From NCBI RefSeq assembly GCF_007991655.1, contig NZ_BJYT01000018.1, forward strand, positions 1 through 64,000: a DNA stretch of 64,000 bases. Direction: 5' to 3'. Below, piece by piece: positions 29,175-38,189 of this stretch. The position numbers were made by a program, and so were the translations under genes. Origin of the DNA: Segetibacter aerophilus. Lineage in GTDB: Bacteria > Bacteroidota > Bacteroidia > Chitinophagales > Chitinophagaceae. Below the pieces are notes generated by a model, which saw only the letters and a list, made by a program, of their open reading frames with translations, ran no database searches and had not been told where the DNA came from. The first letter of the stretch is position 1. Each line of letters begins with the position of its first letter.

Positions 29175-30200
29175 ATGAGAATTTGGATCGATTTTATTAA
29201 TTCGCCCCAAGTAAGCTTTTTTGAACCTCTTATAGGAGAACTTACTTCACTTGGGCACGAATTTGTCTTAACATGTAGAGATTCCGCAAATACTGTAGAA
29301 TTAATAAAACAACGAAAATGGAGTTGTAAAATAATAGGCAGTAAAGCAGAAAAAGGAATTTTGAAAAAATTGCTAGCGTTTCCATTACGCATAAACGCAC
29401 TTTATAGGTTTTTAAAACATCGAGGTATAAATGTGGCTATATGCCAAAGCAGTTTTTACTTGCCTTTGACTAGTAGGCTATTGCGAGTGCCTTCCATATA
29501 TACTAATGATAATGAACATGCTTTAGGTAACATTCCAGCTTTTTTATTTGCAAATAAAATATTCATCCCTGAGAATTTATCTATAGCAAAAGTTTTAAAA
29601 AAAGGAGCAAGAAAGAGCAAAATAATTCAATATCCGGGCGTCAAGGAAGGTGTTTATTTATGGCCTAAAGGGAAAATAATTCAAGACAGAAGAAGGGAAA
29701 ATTTCTGTGATAAAAAAATCTATGTAAGAGCGGAACCAACTACCGCGGAGTATTATTCAGGTAAGCTCAACTTTCTTGATGATTTCTTGATCATGATAAA
29801 AAAGAAATACTCGGTAACAGTTTTGGTTAGGGACAAAGCGCAGTTCATACATTATTCTCAAGCAAGATTTTTAGGCATCGATGTACCCGAGAAGCCTTTA
29901 TCTTTCGAGGATATAGCGGTTGGCTGCGAATTATTCATTGGAGCAGGAGGATCTATGACAAGGGAAATGGCTATAATGGGTATACCTACGATTTCTGTCT
30001 ACCAGGAAGCGCTATTAGACGTAGACAAATTTTTGATAACTGAAAAACTGTTAGCCCACGAGCCTGAGCTAACTTTTTCCATATTTGAAACCTTCATCGA
30101 ATCAACCAGTAGGAGAGAGATTAATGCGACGTTGATTGAGAAGGGAAAAGTTGCATATGAATTGTTTAAAAATCACTTGTTAAAGCAATCGCGACAATAA
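29175..30200 (+). CDS. DUF354-family (GT-B-like) protein
   Basis: About 341 residues from ATG 29175 (a TTG at 29154 is less likely). The N-terminus MRIWIDFINSPQVSFFEPLIGELTSLGHEFVLTCRD is diagnostic of DUF354 proteins, which have a glycosyltransferase B / epimerase-like double Rossmann fold. The second half has ELFIGAGGSMTREMAIMGIPTISVYQ, resembling a donor-sugar site. Found often in archaeal and bacterial surface-glycan loci; activity is not established. It precedes the WecB-like gene. Confidence 0.8.
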   Translation: MRIWIDFINSPQVSFFEPLIGELTSLGHEFVLTCRDSANTVELIKQRKWSCKIIGSKAEKGILKKLLAFPLRINALYRFLKHRGINVAICQSSFYLPLTSRLLRVPSIYTNDNEHALGNIPAFLFANKIFIPENLSIAKVLKKGARKSKIIQYPGVKEGVYLWPKGKIIQDRRRENFCDKKIYVRAEPTTAEYYSGKLNFLDDFLIMIKKKYSVTVLVRDKAQFIHYSQARFLGIDVPEKPLSFEDIAVGCELFIGAGGSMTREMAIMGIPTISVYQEALLDVDKFLITEKLLAHEPELTFSIFETFIESTSRREINATLIEKGKVAYELFKNHLLKQSRQ

Positions 30201-30280
30201 CATTAGTTAAATGAAAAGTTTAAGTAATTTGACTCGCAGCTTTTTTTGTTGTTTTGCAGGAAAAAAAAATTAGTAAATAG

Positions 30281-31414
30281 ATGAAGGTGACTATTGTAGC
30301 AGGGGCGAGGCCCAATTTCATTAAAGTTTCTCCTATCATTAAAGCAATTCAATCTGCACAACGAAAACAGAAGCTAATTTCTTTTCGCCTTGTACACACT
30401 GGCCAGCACTATGATAAAAAGATGAGCAGCGATTTTTTTGACCAATTAGGTATTCCTCATCCAAATATCAACCTTGGTTGCGGTGGAGGAAGCCAAGCTG
30501 AACAAGGGGCGGCTATCATGGTTGGTTTCGAAAAGGAATTAATTGATAATAGGCCGGATGTAGTGCTAGTTGTAGGAGACGTTACTTCTACCATGGCTTG
30601 TACTATAACTGCAAAAAAATTATGTATAGATGTGGCACATGTTGAAGCCGGAATAAGGTCTGGTGACATGACAATGCCGGAAGAAATTAACAGAATAGTT
30701 ACAGATTCTATATGTGATCATTTTTTTACTACAACAGAGACGGCGAATAAGCACTTACAAAAATCTGGAATCGACGACAGTAAAATACATCTTGTTGGCA
30801 ATACCATGATTGATACGCTCCACCAAAATTTATCCAAGATTAAAAAACCCGACTTATGGGACAAGCATCAATTAAACAAAAAACAATACTTCCTTGCAAC
30901 GATTCACCGTCCCTCTAACGTGGATAATCCAGAGAAGCTTAATTCGATCCTTTCTGCAATTAAGGCGTCTTCTTTAAATTTTCCAATCGTTTTTCCTGTT
31001 CATCCCCGTACTAGGCAAATTATAGATAGATTTAAGATTAATATGGAAAACATTTTAATGATAGAACCTCAGAGCTATTTAGAATTTATTTTTTTAATAC
31101 AATATTCCAAAGGAGTAATTACAGATTCCGGTGGCATAACAGAGGAGGCTACTATACTAGACGTTCCGTGTTTAACATTACGAAACTCAACGGAAAGGCC
31201 TGAAACTGTTTCTCTTGGAACAAATGAGTTAATCGGAGACAATTTAAGTAAGATGAAATATTGTATTGAGAGAATTATTGCAGGAAATTGGAAAAGAGGA
31301 AGAGTTCCACCGTTTTGGGATGGAAAATCATCTGAAAGAATCATTGACACTTTAACTTTAATCTATGCTAATCTAAGTGCAAAGACTGAGCCCAATCACA
31401 ACGTTTCGAGCTAA
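30281..31414 (+). CDS. wecB: UDP-N-acetylglucosamine 2-epimerase (non-hydrolysing)
   Basis: 377 residues with family motifs in order: GARPNFIKVSPIIKAI, HTGQHYDKKMS, GDVTSTMACT, HVEAGIRSGDMTMPEE, TIHRPSNVDNPEKL and ITDSGGITEEATILDVPCLTLR. The family interconverts UDP-GlcNAc and UDP-ManNAc (or their uronic/diacetamido derivatives, as WbpI does). With the TviB/WbpA-like dehydrogenase at 34495 it can feed hexosaminuronic acids into the polymer. Last gene of the co-directional block. Confidence 0.92.
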   Translation: MKVTIVAGARPNFIKVSPIIKAIQSAQRKQKLISFRLVHTGQHYDKKMSSDFFDQLGIPHPNINLGCGGGSQAEQGAAIMVGFEKELIDNRPDVVLVVGDVTSTMACTITAKKLCIDVAHVEAGIRSGDMTMPEEINRIVTDSICDHFFTTTETANKHLQKSGIDDSKIHLVGNTMIDTLHQNLSKIKKPDLWDKHQLNKKQYFLATIHRPSNVDNPEKLNSILSAIKASSLNFPIVFPVHPRTRQIIDRFKINMENILMIEPQSYLEFIFLIQYSKGVITDSGGITEEATILDVPCLTLRNSTERPETVSLGTNELIGDNLSKMKYCIERIIAGNWKRGRVPPFWDGKSSERIIDTLTLIYANLSAKTEPNHNVSS

Positions 31415-31484
31415 TTAAATGCGGTGGATGTTTTAAAAAGTCACCTACGAATATATGGACAATGTTATTTTCGAAACTCTAATA

Positions 31485-34319
31485 TCATTGCTTCTCGAAT
31501 TTTTTCAATGCTATCCTACCGGTACTTGAAGACAAGATTTCTAAAAAGTAAGTACCAGCGGGCAAACTACTTGCATTTACTTGGTGCATGCCATCTCCTA
31601 CAATTTTGTTTATCTGTTTGCGTAATAATGTTCGGCCGCTAATATCAATTACTGAAATTGATATTTTATCCGTAGGGGATAATTTTAATTTAAGATTAAT
31701 TGTGTTTGATACAGGATTAGGATAGAGAGAAATAGAAACAGGTAACAACCTCTTGCGATTGTTTAATTTAACTATACCTGAATAAGTAGATCTACCGTCT
31801 TTATTGATTTGTCTCAACCTGTAAAAGTTCGTTTCCATCTCAACACTTGTATCAAGCAAAGCATAAGAAATTGTTGTTCTACTATACCCATTAATTGCTT
31901 TCGTAGGTTGAAATTTTATCTTTTTAAAATTTGTTCCATCATTGCTTTGCTCCACTTCAAAGCCAGCGTTATTTTCCTCAGCGGAAGTAGCCCAACTTAG
32001 GCTATTAATATTGCCTGCAACTTCACCTGCAAAACTTATCGTAGTTACAGGTAGAGTTTTATCTGAAGAAACGACATTGACAGTCATAGAATCTTTTACT
32101 GTTACACCTCCTTTATAATTTACAGTTAACTCAAATGAGTAAATACCCTTCTCCAACCCTATAACCGAGGTAGCTACAGCATTGGGATTAGCAATAATTC
32201 CGTTTGAAGGACCGCCAATTTTTCTCCATGTGTACGATGTTATTGTTCCATCATTGGTAGCGCTTCCAAAGAGACTAACGTTGTTAGCTGGAAGAATTAT
32301 CGTTTGATTAGCTCCAGCACTTGCTATTGGCAAAACGTTCAGCTGACTGCTACGTATAAGAACTGCAGAGGTAAACCGTGGAAGAGTAATATTTCCGTTG
32401 TAAATCTCGCGAGAGACATCAATATAATTAGCATCTAAACTTACTGTTTTACTAAAAGAAGTTGCATTATACTCGAACATCAGTTCATTAATATTAGTAA
32501 TCGCCTTAGGGGACTTATGACTGTTTACGTCACTGAAAGAAGCAACTTTCCATTTTGCAAGTGTCATAACTACTGCTCCACCACCACCTGGATAATCTTT
32601 ATCGACAACAAAGGTTGCACTATCAGCTATAGGTCGAGCATAAAAGTTGCTATCAAGGAGACCTATCAAAGCGGGATTGTCGCTTACATAAGTTTTATAA
32701 AACATTACTTTCTGGCTCGCTTTCCTAGCAATAAATTTATTTCCTATTATTGTTGTATTTCTAGTTATGGCAGTGTATTGGTTAATTTCCAATTGGCTTG
32801 CATAGTTATAAACCAGGTTATTTAACAGGCTATTGCTATGAGTATTGTGAAGAAATATTCCTGACCAATCCCCATTTGCAACGGTATTGTTTGAGAGTAC
32901 TGTATTATTGGTAAAATCATCTAAGTATATTCCTGCGGCTTTTCCAAAGGGTTCATAGTAGTAAGACTCTACCCCAGCAAAGGCCCCTATAGCATTTAAG
33001 ATAATGTTGTTTTTAATTTGTCTATTACGGTTTAATATTGATGAATTTCCGCTATAAGTATAGATCCCTCCACCATCATCTTTTGTAATACAAAAGCTAT
33101 CAATAAAATTGTGTTCAACTACAACATCATTTCCCATGAAGTGAATACCATTATAGCCAGAATTTTTAACCTCGTTATTTATTATTGTAGTGTAGTTGCC
33201 ACTTATAGATATGCCATTGCCTACACCATCACCTGATCGCCCTGAGCCTGATATTAAATTAGTATTTTTAACAGTTACGCCATTAAGTGTACAATAGTTG
33301 GCATCATATTCAAACTGGATTCCATTAGAAAGCGAATTATTTACACTGCCTCCATTAACTTTTATATAATTAAGGGAGCCACCGTAAATAGAAACTCCCC
33401 CTTGATTGTTGAAGTTGCAATTATCCAAACTAATATACTGAGAACTTATTAATGAAATGCCCTTTGTATTCCCTCCTTCAAAAGTGATGTTGCTTATAGT
33501 AATATATTTTCTCGTGCTAATTTCGCAATTTTTATCTTGAACACTTACTTTTACAACAATGTCTTCTGGCTTTTTATCTCCAAAATGTATAAAAAGCTTT
33601 TTTGCTACTGCATCATAGTACCATTCTCCAAATTGATCAAGGGTACTTAGGTGATTTTGAATAAAGTAGCCGTTTCCATTTACTGGCTTATAGGCATTAT
33701 TGTTTCCATACTTAGCTAAAGCATTGTAGTTTAAAGTACCTCCTTTTTGAAAAGTAATTACCTGCCTATCAATTATCCACCTAGATTTCCTTATTACTAC
33801 CTCGCCTCCGATCCAAGAAGGAGAGCCCGATAGTTCATTATCTGTAATGCTTTTGTTTTCAATGTGGCTTTCATACTTTAAATAGCCCGAATTAGGGTAT
33901 CGTCCCATCTTCTGCACAATATCGTTAAGTGTAACAATATTTAAGTTCGGTAAATCTAAAGATGCATAGTAAATGCTATTTCTCAATAAATTCCATGCGG
34001 AAATAGTTTTAAATCCACTAATAATTGGATTCGCACCTTTTCCATAAGGGCCATAGAAAATTTCTTTTGTCTGAGTTCCAGATACGTTAATCTTCAAGCT
34101 TCCTAAGAAACTTTCTCCTCTATTAAAAAGAATTGAATCTCCAGGCATTACTTTGTTAAACAAGTTAAGCCTGTCGATCGTTTTCCAGGGAGTTAAGGAA
34201 CTTTGAGCCTGAGTTTCTGTGTAAGAATCATTACCCCAAATATTAGAAATGTAATAAGTGGCTCCATTAGTTGTTTTAAATATTAGTAGTATTATTAATA
34301 TAGAAAGAGTGAATTTCAT
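31485..34319 (-). CDS. T9SS-exported right-handed parallel beta-helix protein
   Basis: 944 residues. Order: signal peptide (MKFTLSILIILLIFKTTNGA), N-terminal domain with GGEVVIRKSRWIIDRQ and GYFIQNHLSTLDQFGEWYYD, a long beta-helix of Asn/Gly-rich rungs (~270-560), a PKD-like beta domain (~675-770, ASAGANQTIILPANNVSLFG), a further beta domain, and a type A T9SS sorting domain (~865-944, LPVSISLYPNPVSNTINL ... GTYFLEILSS). It is secreted and probably surface-attached. Opposite orientation to the cluster and paralogous to the protein at 1-2501. A lyase, epimerase or polymer-binding role is inferred, not shown. Confidence 0.9.
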   Translation of the reverse strand: MKFTLSILIILLIFKTTNGATYYISNIWGNDSYTETQAQSSLTPWKTIDRLNLFNKVMPGDSILFNRGESFLGSLKINVSGTQTKEIFYGPYGKGANPIISGFKTISAWNLLRNSIYYASLDLPNLNIVTLNDIVQKMGRYPNSGYLKYESHIENKSITDNELSGSPSWIGGEVVIRKSRWIIDRQVITFQKGGTLNYNALAKYGNNNAYKPVNGNGYFIQNHLSTLDQFGEWYYDAVAKKLFIHFGDKKPEDIVVKVSVQDKNCEISTRKYITISNITFEGGNTKGISLISSQYISLDNCNFNNQGGVSIYGGSLNYIKVNGGSVNNSLSNGIQFEYDANYCTLNGVTVKNTNLISGSGRSGDGVGNGISISGNYTTIINNEVKNSGYNGIHFMGNDVVVEHNFIDSFCITKDDGGGIYTYSGNSSILNRNRQIKNNIILNAIGAFAGVESYYYEPFGKAAGIYLDDFTNNTVLSNNTVANGDWSGIFLHNTHSNSLLNNLVYNYASQLEINQYTAITRNTTIIGNKFIARKASQKVMFYKTYVSDNPALIGLLDSNFYARPIADSATFVVDKDYPGGGGAVVMTLAKWKVASFSDVNSHKSPKAITNINELMFEYNATSFSKTVSLDANYIDVSREIYNGNITLPRFTSAVLIRSSQLNVLPIASAGANQTIILPANNVSLFGSATNDGTITSYTWRKIGGPSNGIIANPNAVATSVIGLEKGIYSFELTVNYKGGVTVKDSMTVNVVSSDKTLPVTTISFAGEVAGNINSLSWATSAEENNAGFEVEQSNDGTNFKKIKFQPTKAINGYSRTTISYALLDTSVEMETNFYRLRQINKDGRSTYSGIVKLNNRKRLLPVSISLYPNPVSNTINLKLKLSPTDKISISVIDISGRTLLRKQINKIVGDGMHQVNASSLPAGTYFLEILSSSTGRIALKKFEKQ

Positions 34320-34464
34320 AGGAAAATTTTTTATTGGATTAAGCTTAATTAAAAACGTCAGAATTGAACAACTATTATATCTTTTTACTTATTGACTATA
34401 TATTTACCCTTTCCAATAAAAAAATTGGCACAAGAGATAAGACAGATGGAAAGTTATATGTATT

Positions 34465-34493
34465 ATAAATAATAACAACAATAATAATAATAA
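34465..34493 (+). repeat. Trinucleotide-rich tract (AAT/AAC) before the dehydrogenase start
   Basis: A run of AAT and AAC triplets (aataataacaac then aataataataat) ends just before the ATG at 34495. Such tracts can expand or contract; here it lies in the 5' leader, not the coding frame. Confidence 0.6.
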
Positions 34494-34494
34494 A

Positions 34495-35796
34495 ATGGTC
34501 GATAACATTTGGGTGGGAGGTTCTCGAAAAAAGATAACGATAGCTGTTATAGGGCTGGGTTATGTTGGCCTTCCTATAGCACTTGAATTTGCACGAAAAG
34601 TCTCAGTAATTGGTTTTGATACTAATGAAAAACGAATAGCCTTGATGCAGAGGAGTATTGATCCAAGCAACGAAGTGGCTGACGTTGAATTTAAGGAATG
34701 TGATATTACCTTCACGTCATCTTGGGAAAAATTAAAAGAAGCTAATTTTTTCATTGTTGCCGTTCCCACACCTGTAGACCCACACAATGTACCCGACTTA
34801 GAACCGATTCGAAAAGCATCAGAAACAATCGGGAAAGTGCTAAAAAAAAATGATTATGTTGTTTACGAATCTACAGTCTATCCAGGCTGTACGGAGGAGG
34901 ATTGTATTCCAATTATAGAAAAAGTAAGTGGTTTAAAGTTTCGGGAGGACTTTAAAGTTGGTTACTCTCCTGAAAGAATAAATCCCGGAGATAAGGAACA
35001 CACACTTACCTCTGTAGTTAAAGTAGTATCAGGATGTGATGCAGATTCGTTGGAGCAGATTGCAGCATTATATGAATTAATAGTCAAGCCAGGGGTACAT
35101 AAGGCATCGTCTATAAAAGTTGCGGAAGCATGCAAAGTAATTGAAAATAGTCAGCGGGATTTGAACATTGCATTTATGAACGAGTTATCTATCATATTTG
35201 ATAGGATGGGCATTAACACGTATGAAGTATTAGAAGCTGCAGGTACAAAATGGAATTTTTTAAAGTTTCAACCAGGATTAGTTGGAGGTCATTGCATAGG
35301 AGTTGATCCTTATTATTTGACTTATAAAGCTGCTGAGCTAGGATTTAATTCCAGAGTGATTCTTTCCGGTAGATATATAAATGATAACATGGGCAATTAT
35401 CTTTCAAAGAAAATCTTGCAGCACGTAATTGCTCATACTGAAAATGTAAAAAAGTCAAAGGTATTGGTAATGGGGGCAACGTTTAAAGAGAATGTAAGCG
35501 ACGTAAGAAATTCGAAAGTTGCTGACGTAATTGCTACACTAAAGTCTTATTACCTAAATATTTTTGTTCATGATCCATATGCAAATGCAGAAGATTTAAA
35601 ACATGAATATGGTATTGAACTACTTAGCCAATTAGATAACGATTATGATGCTGTAATCATTGCTGTCCCTCATCAACCTTATAGCCATTTTGATGACAGG
35701 TATTTTGCAACTATAACAAAGGAACATGCGTTGATTGCCGACCTTAAAGGAACCTATCGTAATAGGATTACGAGTAGAAAGTATTGGAGTTTTTAA
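34495..35796 (+). CDS. UDP-N-acetyl-hexosamine 6-dehydrogenase (TviB/WbpA type)
   Basis: 433 residues. NAD-binding Rossmann motif VIGLGYVGLPIALEF, then FIVAVPTPVDPHNVPDL and YESTVYPGCTEEDCIP, which are typical of TviB/WbpA, GYSPERINPGDKEHTL, catalytic Cys267 in GGHCIGVDPYYL, and C-terminal domain VLVMGATFKENVSDVRNSKV. It converts the C6 hydroxyl of UDP-GlcNAc (or UDP-GalNAc/ManNAc) to a carboxylate in two NAD-dependent steps. It is separated from the main block by the opposed beta-helix gene and probably has its own promoter in 34320-34494. Confidence 0.92.
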   Translation: MVDNIWVGGSRKKITIAVIGLGYVGLPIALEFARKVSVIGFDTNEKRIALMQRSIDPSNEVADVEFKECDITFTSSWEKLKEANFFIVAVPTPVDPHNVPDLEPIRKASETIGKVLKKNDYVVYESTVYPGCTEEDCIPIIEKVSGLKFREDFKVGYSPERINPGDKEHTLTSVVKVVSGCDADSLEQIAALYELIVKPGVHKASSIKVAEACKVIENSQRDLNIAFMNELSIIFDRMGINTYEVLEAAGTKWNFLKFQPGLVGGHCIGVDPYYLTYKAAELGFNSRVILSGRYINDNMGNYLSKKILQHVIAHTENVKKSKVLVMGATFKENVSDVRNSKVADVIATLKSYYLNIFVHDPYANAEDLKHEYGIELLSQLDNDYDAVIIAVPHQPYSHFDDRYFATITKEHALIADLKGTYRNRITSRKYWSF

Positions 35797-36278
35797 GGTA
35801 AAGAAAAGAACTCTAATAGGCATTCTATCGTCTGTAAATCCTGTGTTGTGTGACCGCTTAACTTTTAGCTTTTAGGCAGCTATTGCAAATTCCGTAATAA
35901 GTTTTGTTGACTCAGGAAATAAGTTTTCTTTGCTTATTTCGGGTTTTAACTCCAAAAAAATTTTGCACAAAGCATCTTAGGCTGCTTTCAAAAATCTTGA
36001 AATGATTGCATTTTCTAGTTTGATTTAAGCATATTTGTAGAAATTATATTTCTTAAATTTGCCTGAGACCAAAAAGGTTACGAGACTAGTAGAGAGTAAA
36101 CAAGTAATTAAAAGATAACGTTTTATAGCTTAAAGTATCATCTTGTCGTCCCGACCACAATGATCATTTAGAATCATATCAATAAAAAAGCTCGTAAAAA
36201 CATCTATTCTACGAGCTTTTTCTTTTTCCAGCTAATCTTTGCTATCAACACAACTAGCCTCAAACTCGAAGGCCGCTA
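35797..36278. other. 482-bp intergenic stretch ending the polysaccharide locus
   Basis: No gene seen. It contains a strong hairpin at 36184-36224. Base composition changes around here from very AT-rich to more balanced. Confidence 0.5.
36184..36224. terminator. Bidirectional hairpin terminator between convergent genes
   Basis: AAAAAAGCTCGTA and TACGAGCTTTTTCT form a roughly 13-bp stem with a 13-nt loop; A-tract before and T-tract after suit termination on both strands. It lies between the plus-strand dehydrogenase and the minus-strand gene ending at 36279. The same core occurs at 38127-38168. Confidence 0.75.
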
Positions 36279-36650
36279 TCACTTTATCTCTTTTGTGCCG
36301 GTGAACGTACCTTCTGCCGCGTCGCCGATTGCAACTTTCCCCTTCATTGTATTGCCTTCGATGGTGCCGGTATAGACAACATTATAGTCACCTACTTTGA
36401 ATTCGAGTTTGATTGCTTTTTCTTTCAGCGTTCCTGATACAGGTGCTTCACCTAATTGACCGGTGTAGGTGCCGCTGATCTTTTCACCTGCTTGTTTTAG
36501 TACAAATATGGGCGTTCCGCTGCCAGCGCTAGTTTCTACTTTCATATTCCATTTTCCCGAAACGTCGATGGCTTGAGCAGAGACTGAGAGAGTCGAAAAC
36601 AGTAACAGCAGAATAGTACTTAGTGAGACTATACAAAAAGCTTTTTTCAT
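36279..36650 (-). CDS. Small secreted protein with SGKW-type beta domain
   Basis: 123 residues. Signal peptide to about residue 26 (LLLFSTLSVSAQA), then a single ~95-residue all-beta domain: VSGKWNMKVETSAGSGTPIFVLKQAGEKISGTYTG ... GTIEGNTMKGKVAIGDAAEGTFTGTK. The same pattern (SGKWNV...VFKQQGNKLTGSF) occurs inside the TlpA-like protein just upstream on the same strand. Lipocalin-like small beta-barrels of this kind are common as stand-alone periplasmic proteins; ligand unknown. Confidence 0.7.
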   Translation of the reverse strand: MKKAFCIVSLSTILLLLFSTLSVSAQAIDVSGKWNMKVETSAGSGTPIFVLKQAGEKISGTYTGQLGEAPVSGTLKEKAIKLEFKVGDYNVVYTGTIEGNTMKGKVAIGDAAEGTFTGTKEIK

Positions 36651-36757
36651 AAAAATTTTTTTAGGTAAGTGAAGTAATATAGGTAAAATCTTTAAAAGCC
36701 TTAAACCGATAATGACAAACTTGGAGGATCTCGAATATTTCGCTTGCAGACCTGCAT

Positions 36758-38032
36758 CTACTCATCGAGCAACCGGTTAACCGTATCACTTAATCTTCTT
36801 TTGGAGAGCTCATAATATCCCCCGGTAGCCGGCCCGTAAAAATTTGTATGTATTTCTCTTACTATACCCTTTTTATCAATAAAGACAGTAGTAGGAAACG
36901 ATTTGATAGCGGTTAGTTGAGGTAATGTTTTTTCAGCTTTTCTGTCATCACCCGCCGCTACACCGGTAATAAGCATCGGATATTGCACATCAAACAAATT
37001 TTTAAACTTTTTGATACTTTTCTTTGAGCGGTCCCTATCAGTTGTGTATTCGTAGGCAAGCGCCACCACCTCTACGCCTCTTCCCTTATTTTCCTTGTAG
37101 TAGCTACTTAAGAACTTCGTCTCATCCAGGCAGTTAGCACACCAGCTTCCCATAAGTTGTACTATAACCACTTTGTTTTTATACTTTTCATCCTTTATAG
37201 AAACTGGATTACCATCCAGGTCATTAAAAGTAAAATCTAATCGGTTATAACCATCGCGAAGTTTTGTTGGGTCGCTAATTTCGGGCAAAGCAACCGATGC
37301 ATCCTTTGTAGCAGTCCATACTTCTTTGCCGTCAAATCCATTATAAAAAACTCCCTTTAAGATATTTTTATTTTCATCAATTTTTGCTTCAAACAATCGG
37401 GCATCATCTCCGTCAAAACTCGACAGGACCATGGAGTCACCGGTTACAATTCCATCGAGGTAACGATAATCGGCAGATGGTGTAAGAAAACTTCCGGTAA
37501 GCTTGTTGCCTTGTTGCTTGAATACGGCAAGCGCTTTTCTAATGGTACCGTTAGGCCGGGTAATGCTAACATTCCATTTGCCCGAAATATTACTTTTTGC
37601 ACTACCTCGCGTCGCTTTGTATCTTATCATATTATTAGCCTTTCCATACAGCGGCCAATATTGCGTGCTTCCTGACGTCGCTTTTATAAAAGTTCCGGTC
37701 AGATCTCCATTAGCTTCTACCTTAACCCTAAAACTTGCCTCGAAAGCAGGCATTGAAAAAAATAGAGAGTCTCCTGAACGTTCCACATTGGTAAGCTTTA
37801 TTTTTTCTCCGGCATTTACTACTGACAATGCTGTTCTGCCTTGTACCATGCTTTTCTCTAATTGAAAAATAATCTCCTTGCCGTCCTTCCGTTGCAAAGC
37901 AACCCTCCAACCTTTTTGTATTCCGCTTACAGTTTGAGCAACAACTGTTGCTGACGACAAAAGGCTTGTGACCAACACTAACGATCTCAGGGCTTTTATT
38001 GCAGATTTAATAATTACACTCATCTGTTGCAA
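36758..38032 (-). CDS. TlpA-like thioredoxin-fold protein with N-terminal SGKW domain
   Basis: 424 residues. Signal peptide (LVLVTSLLSSATVVAQ, ~18-33); residues ~35-245 are beta-rich and include NISGKWNVSITRPNGTIRKALAVFKQQG; residues ~270-424 are an AhpC/TSA-TlpA domain with active site GSWCANC, and cis-Pro loop KSFPTTVFIDKKGIV. It should be a periplasmic thiol-disulfide reductase. The stop-to-start gap to the small SGKW protein is ~107 bp on the same strand. Confidence 0.85.
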   Translation of the reverse strand: MQQMSVIIKSAIKALRSLVLVTSLLSSATVVAQTVSGIQKGWRVALQRKDGKEIIFQLEKSMVQGRTALSVVNAGEKIKLTNVERSGDSLFFSMPAFEASFRVKVEANGDLTGTFIKATSGSTQYWPLYGKANNMIRYKATRGSAKSNISGKWNVSITRPNGTIRKALAVFKQQGNKLTGSFLTPSADYRYLDGIVTGDSMVLSSFDGDDARLFEAKIDENKNILKGVFYNGFDGKEVWTATKDASVALPEISDPTKLRDGYNRLDFTFNDLDGNPVSIKDEKYKNKVVIVQLMGSWCANCLDETKFLSSYYKENKGRGVEVVALAYEYTTDRDRSKKSIKKFKNLFDVQYPMLITGVAAGDDRKAEKTLPQLTAIKSFPTTVFIDKKGIVREIHTNFYGPATGGYYELSKRRLSDTVNRLLDE

Positions 38033-38126
38033 GGTAAGATGGTTGGTGGAAGGATGGATACCTTCTGACCATTACTTCAGTGTTCTAAGTAAAATATCAG
38101 CCTGAAAAACAAGCCATAGTCCTTCC

Positions 38127-38168
38127 ATAGAAAAAGCTCGTAAATATAGTTTTACGAGCTTTTTCTAT
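38127..38168 (-). terminator. Perfect 18-bp hairpin terminator
   Basis: Left arm 38127-38144 and right arm 38151-38168 are exact complements (core AAAAAGCTCGTAAA / TTTACGAGCTTTTT) with a 6-nt loop. It sits just past the stop of the minus-strand gene at 38190 and shares the core of the 36184 hairpin. Confidence 0.8.
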
Positions 38169-38189
38169 AAAAAACATCCATACTAGGAA

